A DNA stretch of 64,000 nt from Diaminobutyricibacter sp049994905. Its GTDB lineage: Bacteria > Actinomycetota > Actinomycetes > Actinomycetales > Microbacteriaceae. The translations under genes and the position numbers were made by a program. Positions 59,425 through 64,000 of this stretch are shown here, in pieces; position 1 is the stretch's first letter; each line of letters starts with the position of its first letter. The notes beneath the pieces were generated by a model. It saw only the letters and a program-made list of their open reading frames with translations, ran no database searches and was not told where the DNA came from. Location: assembly GCF_049994905.1 (NCBI RefSeq), contig NZ_CP188258.1, positions 1,302,001-1,366,000 on the forward strand. The letters are read 5' to 3'.

Positions 59425-60578
59425 GAGGCCTCCACCACGGGGGCGCGCGCGACCTGGCGTCGTCGGGCGATCTCATAGAGCAGCGCCTGCAGCAGTTCGC
59501 CGGCGAGCAGCACCGCGAAGATCCACGACAGGCTGTTCAGGGCGATGACCGCGAGTGCGCCCCCGAACGTGACGACAGCGACGGTGGCCCGGAGCACAGT
59601 GAGGAGCTTGGCCTGGCCCATGCGGCGCAGCGCGGCGAACGGAATGGTCGTCGCGAGTGACGCGGCGCGCCAGAGGCACGCGATGAACAGGGGCACCAGC
59701 GTCGCCTCGAGGGTCCAGGCCTGGGCGAAGATGTACTCGAAGACACCGAGGAACTCGCAGACGAAGATCACGACGATCGCTCCGGCCACCGACACCGCGG
59801 AGACCACGATGTCGAGGGTCGAATGCTGCTTGAGCAGGCGCAGGCGCATGAAGTTGAGGGGGATCGCGAGCAGGCCGGAGACGGTCGAGATCGATGTGAA
59901 CAGCACGGCGGGGACAGGACCGAGCAGGGCGAGGATCGTCGCGTTGAGCAGCGGGTAGATTCCGCCGGTGATCGACACGTCGGCCACGACCCAGGCCATG
60001 ACGCGCGGCTCCGGCCTGCTGGCCTTGTGTGAGACAGGGAGCGAACGGATGATCGTGGCGATCACGATTCCGGTGACCAGCGGGATGAGCCCCCACAGCT
60101 GACCCGCGAACGCCGACAGCACTCCGATGAGCGCTCCCGCGCCGACGGAGACGGCCGCCCACATCTCGCGGATGTCGAGCCGTTCGGCGACCGAGACTCC
60201 GCGTCCCACCTCGAGTGAGGCGAGCAGGATCGGCAGGCCGACGCAGAGCACCACGGCGTTCTGGTACTCGATGGCGATGACGATGGCCGTGAGCACGGAG
60301 AGCCCGGCCAGCCACAGCGGAAAGGTGACGCGCCGGTCGGTGCCGGCGGAGCTCAGCCGCGACTCGACGACGACGGCGAAGGTGACCTGGCCGAAGAACG
60401 TGCCCAGGAGCACGGCGACGGCGATCCATCCCTGCTCCTGGATGGGGAACACCCGCGACGAGATCGACACGGTCGCGGCGGGGATGACCGCGAGCGATAC
60501 GCCGCCGACCAGCGTGATCAGCGAGAGTGCTGCGCTTTTCAGCCGCAGTTCCGGGGGAAGATCGGTCGTCATCGTCAC
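59421..60578 (-). CDS. Polysaccharide flippase-like polytopic membrane protein
   Basis: This 385-residue protein has about eleven hydrophobic segments, with a Wzx/MATE-like rhythm of paired helices and short loops but no strong family motif visible by eye. It is encoded between a GT2 and a GT4 gene with 4-bp overlaps on both sides, which is the usual place for a lipid-linked-oligosaccharide flippase. It is shorter than most Wzx proteins (about 420-480 residues). Flippase function is therefore inferred from topology and context. Confidence 0.6.
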   Translation of the reverse strand: MTMTTDLPPELRLKSAALSLITLVGGVSLAVIPAATVSISSRVFPIQEQGWIAVAVLLGTFFGQVTFAVVVESRLSSAGTDRRVTFPLWLAGLSVLTAIVIAIEYQNAVVLCVGLPILLASLEVGRGVSVAERLDIREMWAAVSVGAGALIGVLSAFAGQLWGLIPLVTGIVIATIIRSLPVSHKASRPEPRVMAWVVADVSITGGIYPLLNATILALLGPVPAVLFTSISTVSGLLAIPLNFMRLRLLKQHSTLDIVVSAVSVAGAIVVIFVCEFLGVFEYIFAQAWTLEATLVPLFIACLWRAASLATTIPFAALRRMGQAKLLTVLRATVAVVTFGGALAVIALNSLSWIFAVLLAGELLQALLYEIARRRQVARAPVVEAS

Positions 60579-61519
60579 GCTCTCCGGTCACCGATGCGGA
60601 GACGCAGCGACTCGGTGAAGCCGATTCCGCGATCGACGCCGGGGACCCGGCCGGGCCGCACGAAGGTCGATCGGCCCGCGCGCCATCCGGCCAGACGGCC
60701 CGTCGTCGAGGCGATGTCGCGGGAGAGCACGAGGTCACCGACGCAGACGATCGCCTCGGTGACCACGGCTCGGATGCCGTACCGGCTGCCGAGCACCCCG
60801 TACGCGCGCAGCAGGTAGCCCCTGCCGAAGCCGGCCTTCCTGCGCTGCGAGGCCGACCCGCGACCGGACGTCGCGCCGCCGAGGTGCACACCCCTGGCCT
60901 CCGGGACCAGGACCGAACGCCACCCGCCGGCGCTGAGCCGAAGGGCGAGATCGAGCTCTTCTCCGTACATCACGATGCCCTCGTCGAGCAGTCCGACGTC
61001 GTCGAGGGCAGCCCGCCGGTAGGCGGCCACCGCCCCGTAGGGTCCGAGCAGACGCGTCGACGGGCGTTTCGCCAGCGCCTCCGCGACGGTGGCGCCGTTG
61101 AATCGCACGAATCCCGCCATGGTCGGGTCGGCGCAGATCCCGTACGCATCGACGCGGCCGTCGGGCTTGAGCAGCAGGGGGCAGGCGCTGCCGACGCTGG
61201 GATCCCCGAGAGCGGCCGCGAGCCGTTCGACGAGGTCGGGGGCTGCATCGACGTCGTTGTTGACCAGGATCACGATCTCACCGGATCCGGCACGGATGCC
61301 CGCGTTGCAGGCTCCGGCGAAGCCGAGATTGCGTTCGAGCGCGACCACCGTGACCTCCGGGTAGCCGTCGCGCAGCCGGGAGACGGTGTCGTCGGGCCCC
61401 GCGTCGTCGACCACGATCACGTTGTGCGCGGCGGACTGTCGCCGCAGGTGCTCGAGGCAGGACCGCGTGAGCTCCCAGTTGCCGTACACCGGAACGATGA
61501 CGTCGACGGTCGCGGTCAC
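60575..61519 (-). CDS. Family 2 glycosyltransferase (rhamnosyltransferase-like)
   Basis: This 314-residue GT-A enzyme has VDVIVPVYGNWELTRSCLEHL, VVDDAGPDDTV, ILVNNDVDAAPDLVERL and VGLLDEGIVMYGEELDLALRL, the pattern of GT2 rhamnosyl- or galactosyltransferases. GTG 61519 is preferred because GAGAG lies close upstream and it starts directly at the fold; a TTG nine codons earlier is possible. It is the first gene of the minus-strand operon and divergent from the polyprenyl-phosphate type GT2 gene. Confidence 0.87.
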   Translation of the reverse strand: MTATVDVIVPVYGNWELTRSCLEHLRRQSAAHNVIVVDDAGPDDTVSRLRDGYPEVTVVALERNLGFAGACNAGIRAGSGEIVILVNNDVDAAPDLVERLAAALGDPSVGSACPLLLKPDGRVDAYGICADPTMAGFVRFNGATVAEALAKRPSTRLLGPYGAVAAYRRAALDDVGLLDEGIVMYGEELDLALRLSAGGWRSVLVPEARGVHLGGATSGRGSASQRRKAGFGRGYLLRAYGVLGSRYGIRAVVTEAIVCVGDLVLSRDIASTTGRLAGWRAGRSTFVRPGRVPGVDRGIGFTESLRLRIGDRRA

Positions 61520-61593
61520 CGGCTCTCGATCCTCAGCATTCCCCAACTATCCCATTACCGGAGGGGGCGCCGTGCACGGCGCGTCCGAGCGGT

Positions 61594-61599
61594 TATGAT
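61594..61599 (+). promoter_or_regulatory. -10-like element upstream of the GT2 gene at 61.6 kb
   Basis: TATGAT lies 41 bp before the ATG, in the divergent intergenic region. A GCGAGGAC ribosome-binding site further down fits a conventional leader, unlike the leaderless pattern of several other genes here. Confidence 0.45.
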
Positions 61600-61640
61600 C
61601 GGATCGCCCTTCCATATCAAGCGAGGACAACTCCCGTCAA

Positions 61641-62810
61641 ATGACTACCGTCCAGGTGATCGAACTCACGATCCTGATGCCCTGCCTCAACGAGGCGGAG
61701 ACGCTTGCCACGTGCATCGTCAAGGCCAGAGGCTACCTCGACCGCAGCGGTGTCGTCGGCGAGATCGTCATCGCCGACAACGGCAGCACCGACGGGTCGC
61801 AGGCGATCGCCGAAGCCAATGGTGCGCGGGTCGTGAACGTCGTCGACAAGGGCTACGGGGCGGCCCTCCTCGGCGGGATCTCGGCGGCGAACGGCACCTA
61901 CGTGATCATGGGCGACGCCGACGACAGCTATGACTTCGCGAACCTCGACCAGTTCGTGCAACGGTTGCGCGCCGGCGACGACCTGGTGATGGGCAACCGG
62001 TTCCTCGGCGGGATCGAGCCGGGCGCCATGCCACCGCTGCACAAGTATCTCGGCAACCCGGTGCTCTCGTCGATCGGCCGGCTGTTCTTCAAGTCGCCCA
62101 TCCGGGATTTCCACTGCGGACTGCGGGGTTTCAACCGCCAGAAGATGCTCGACCTCCACCTCCAGACCACGGGAATGGAGTTCGCGAGCGAGATGGTCGT
62201 CAAGGCCTCCCTCGGGGGACGCCGCGTGAGCGAGGTGCCGACGACCCTGAAGAAGGATGGGCGTTCCCGGCCCCCGCACCTGCGCAGCTGGCGCGATGGC
62301 TGGCGCCACCTGCGCTTCCTCCTCATCTTCAGCCCGCGCTGGCTCTTCCTCGTTCCCGGTGCGGTCGCCTTCGCCCTGGGCATCCTCGGCACGTTCGTCC
62401 TGAGCTTCGGCCCGTTGGCGATCGGCGACGTCGGCTTCGACGTCGCCAGCCAGGTCTATCTGGCCGCACTCGCCGTCGTCGGGTACCAGGCCGTGATCTT
62501 CGCGATTCTGTCCAAGATCTACGCGCAGCACGAGGGTTTCCGAATACCGCGTAGCCGCAACTTCGACCGGCTTGAGAGGCGGATCAGCCTCGAGTCGAGC
62601 GCGGTCGCCGGTCTCATCCTGTTCGTGCTCGGTCTGGCCATCGCCGTCGCGCAACTGGTGATGTGGTCGAATGCCGGGTTCGGTGCGCTCCAGCTGGACC
62701 AGACGGTCAGGACCGCCATCGGCGCCTCGCTGCTGATGATGCTCGGCGCCCAGACGATCATGGCGGGAATGTTTCTCGGCGTCCTCTCGGTGGTCCTGAA
62801 GCGTTCGTGA
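61641..62810 (+). CDS. Polyprenyl-phosphate sugar synthase-type GT2 with membrane tail
   Basis: This 389-residue protein has a GT-A domain (ILMPCLNEAETLATCI, IADNGSTDGSQ, YVIMGDADDSYDF with the DxD aspartates, GLRGFNRQKM) and four hydrophobic segments in the last 160 residues. This is the layout of dolichol-phosphate-mannose/glucose synthase-like proteins such as GtrB. It could supply a polyprenyl-phosphate sugar to the GtrA protein at 23 kb or to the DUF2142 proteins. It is followed 2 bp later by another GT2 gene. Confidence 0.9.
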   Translation: MTTVQVIELTILMPCLNEAETLATCIVKARGYLDRSGVVGEIVIADNGSTDGSQAIAEANGARVVNVVDKGYGAALLGGISAANGTYVIMGDADDSYDFANLDQFVQRLRAGDDLVMGNRFLGGIEPGAMPPLHKYLGNPVLSSIGRLFFKSPIRDFHCGLRGFNRQKMLDLHLQTTGMEFASEMVVKASLGGRRVSEVPTTLKKDGRSRPPHLRSWRDGWRHLRFLLIFSPRWLFLVPGAVAFALGILGTFVLSFGPLAIGDVGFDVASQVYLAALAVVGYQAVIFAILSKIYAQHEGFRIPRSRNFDRLERRISLESSAVAGLILFVLGLAIAVAQLVMWSNAGFGALQLDQTVRTAIGASLLMMLGAQTIMAGMFLGVLSVVLKRS

Positions 62811-62811
62811 T

Positions 62812-63798
62812 ATGACCGCAGAGATCTCGGTCGCCCTGTGCACGTACAACGGGGCCGCCTACGTCGAGGCCCAGGTGCAGAGCATCCTCCGCCAGACGCG
62901 CGTGCCCGACGAGATCGTCATCTCCGACGACGGATCCACGGACGGAACACTCGGGGTCGTCGCCTCCACCGTCGACGGAGGCGCTGCGATTGGAGTATCG
63001 CCGGACGTCGTCGTGCTGGCCGGCACGACGCCGTCGGGGGTGACCGCCAACTTCGAACGCGCCGTCGCCAGGACGACCCGGCCCCTGATTGCGCTCAGCG
63101 ACCAGGACGACGTCTGGCACCCGGACCGGCTCGAACGGCTGGCGGAGCGGTTCGACGACGGCGGGCTGACCTTCCTGCACACGGATGCGCGGCTCGTCGA
63201 CGAAGACGGCGCACCGCTCGACGCCACGCTCTTCGAGACCCTCGAACTCTCCGACGAAGAACTGCGCCTGGAGGAGGAGGGTCGCGCGTTCGAAGCGCTG
63301 CTCCGGCGCAACCTCGCGACGGGCGCCACAGTCGTGTTCCGTCGCGAACTCCTCACCAGCGCGCGGCCGTTCCCGCCGGAGTGGGTGCACGACGAATGGC
63401 TCGCGGTCGTCGCGGCCGCGACCGGCCGGGTCGGCGTGGTGCGCGAGGCGACGATCGACTACCGCCAGCACGGACGCAACCAGATCGGCGTGACCGAGCC
63501 GACCCTGCGCTACAAGGTGTCGCGCGTCCTCGAGCCGCGCGGCGACCGCAACACGAAGCTCGCGCAGCAGTTCGCCGTTCTTGCGGACCGCCTCGGTGCG
63601 CTCGGTGACGCTGTCCCTGGTGCATATGTGAGCGCGGCACGGCAGAAAGCGGACTTCGAGGCGAAGCGTGCGGCGATGGCGCCGAATCGCCTGCGACGGG
63701 TCGGTGCCGTTTTCGGGCTCGCCCGCCGGGGACTCTACGGGCGGTTCGCCAGCCGCGGTCGCTCGGACATCATCCGCGACCTCCTGCAGCCGGCTTAG
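62812..63798 (+). CDS. Family 2 glycosyltransferase
   Basis: This 328-residue GT-A enzyme has ISVALCTYNGAAYVEAQVQSILRQT, VISDDGSTDGTL and IALSDQDDVWHPDRLERL, the last typical of RfaG/WcaA-like GT2 proteins of capsule and O-antigen loci. HDEWLAVVAAATGRVGVV is the catalytic-base region. It follows the previous gene with only a 1-bp gap and overlaps the convergent ligase-like gene by 29 bp. Donor unknown. Confidence 0.88.
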   Translation: MTAEISVALCTYNGAAYVEAQVQSILRQTRVPDEIVISDDGSTDGTLGVVASTVDGGAAIGVSPDVVVLAGTTPSGVTANFERAVARTTRPLIALSDQDDVWHPDRLERLAERFDDGGLTFLHTDARLVDEDGAPLDATLFETLELSDEELRLEEEGRAFEALLRRNLATGATVVFRRELLTSARPFPPEWVHDEWLAVVAAATGRVGVVREATIDYRQHGRNQIGVTEPTLRYKVSRVLEPRGDRNTKLAQQFAVLADRLGALGDAVPGAYVSAARQKADFEAKRAAMAPNRLRRVGAVFGLARRGLYGRFASRGRSDIIRDLLQPA

Positions 63799-64000
63799 GT
63801 TCGTGCCGGGGCAGTGCGCTTCGCCAGCTCATGCCCTGTGAGGCCTTGACCGCGCAGACGACCAGCAGGAGCCAGCCGGATTCGACGAGGATCGAGCTCT
63901 CGAACACGCTGGTCACGAGCAGGGCGACGAGCACGAGCGGCGCCCAGACGTAGACCACGCTGCGCTTGTTGGAGGCGAGCAGCCAGGATCGGCCGAACGC
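63770..64000 (-). CDS. O-antigen ligase-like membrane protein, 3' end only
   Basis: Only the last 76 residues are inside the window; the gene enters from the right edge. They include two hydrophobic segments and the stretch LVTSVFESSILVESGWLLLVVCAVKASQ, the typical C-terminal end of actinobacterial O-antigen ligase/polymerase (Wzy/WaaL) proteins. Its polymerase or ligase role is inferred from this short piece and from the glycan locus around it. The last 29 bp overlap the convergent GT2 gene. Confidence 0.65.
   Translation of the reverse strand, partial: AFGRSWLLASNKRSVVYVWAPLVLVALLVTSVFESSILVESGWLLLVVCAVKASQGMSWRSALPRHEPKPAAGGRG

Noticed and set aside
1..64000. CRISPR array, tRNA or rRNA genes, insertion sequences
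   Set aside because: No regularly spaced repeats, no cloverleaf with conserved T-loop found by eye, and no transposase-like protein among the open frames. A tRNAscan or ISfinder search would be decisive.

Overview
This is a high-GC chromosomal window whose content points to an actinobacterium of the Micrococcales, most likely Microbacteriaceae. The signs are frequent GTG/TTG starts, many 4-bp NTGA gene overlaps, an actinobacterial acyl-CoA carboxylase set (AccA3-type alpha chain, beta chain, small epsilon chain), an LpdA-type quinone dehydrogenase without its redox cysteines, CWB2 cell-wall-binding repeats and several probable leaderless starts. The family assignment is inference from gene content, not a database match. 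I saw no rRNA, tRNA, CRISPR array or intact insertion sequence.

1-11.5 kb is nucleoside salvage and sugar-phosphate metabolism: the end of a nucleoside ABC importer (two permeases), cytidine deaminase, thymidine phosphorylase, a divergent S-adenosylhomocysteine-hydrolase-like enzyme with its own IclR regulator, adenosine deaminase, a PTS IIA/IIB pair with no IIC, then on the minus strand a phosphohexomutase and purine nucleoside phosphorylase, and finally a flavoprotein dehydrogenase. Phosphorylases release (deoxy)ribose-1-phosphate and deaminases release ammonia, so the block reads as import plus catabolism of nucleosides.

11.5-12.8 kb is a small accessory island: a predicted HTH plus PD-(D/E)XK (DUF559-like) nuclease gene bracketed by two copies of a roughly 105-bp palindromic element. 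The copies share a 61-bp direct repeat with 4 mismatches, and the downstream one contains the gene's stop codon. This is the best candidate here for an undescribed element.

12.8-27 kb is conserved core: biotin-dependent acyl-CoA carboxylase genes, Maf, an RNA methyltransferase, a NarL-type two-component system with a kinase-like third protein, the carboxylase beta and epsilon subunits, biotin ligase, a PH-domain membrane protein, GtrA, PurK/PurE and an LCP glycopolymer ligase.

27-64 kb is a large cell-surface glycan locus. It holds the four dTDP-rhamnose genes (rmlBD on minus, rmlCA on plus), a Wzm/Wzt-type ABC exporter, WsaF-like and GT2 rhamnosyltransferase candidates, two secreted paralogues sharing a lysozyme-like N-terminal domain, a predicted complete route to a 2,3-diacetamido-2,3-dideoxy-uronic acid nucleotide sugar (dehydrogenase, oxidoreductase, aminotransferase, acetyltransferase, 2-epimerase), GalE, two DUF2142-type membrane proteins, about ten glycosyltransferases, a flippase-like membrane protein and the end of an O-antigen-ligase-like gene. 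The locus is built of short opposing operons, and almost every convergent junction overlaps. It probably makes a rhamnose- and diacetamido-uronic-acid-containing wall polysaccharide that LCP proteins attach to peptidoglycan.
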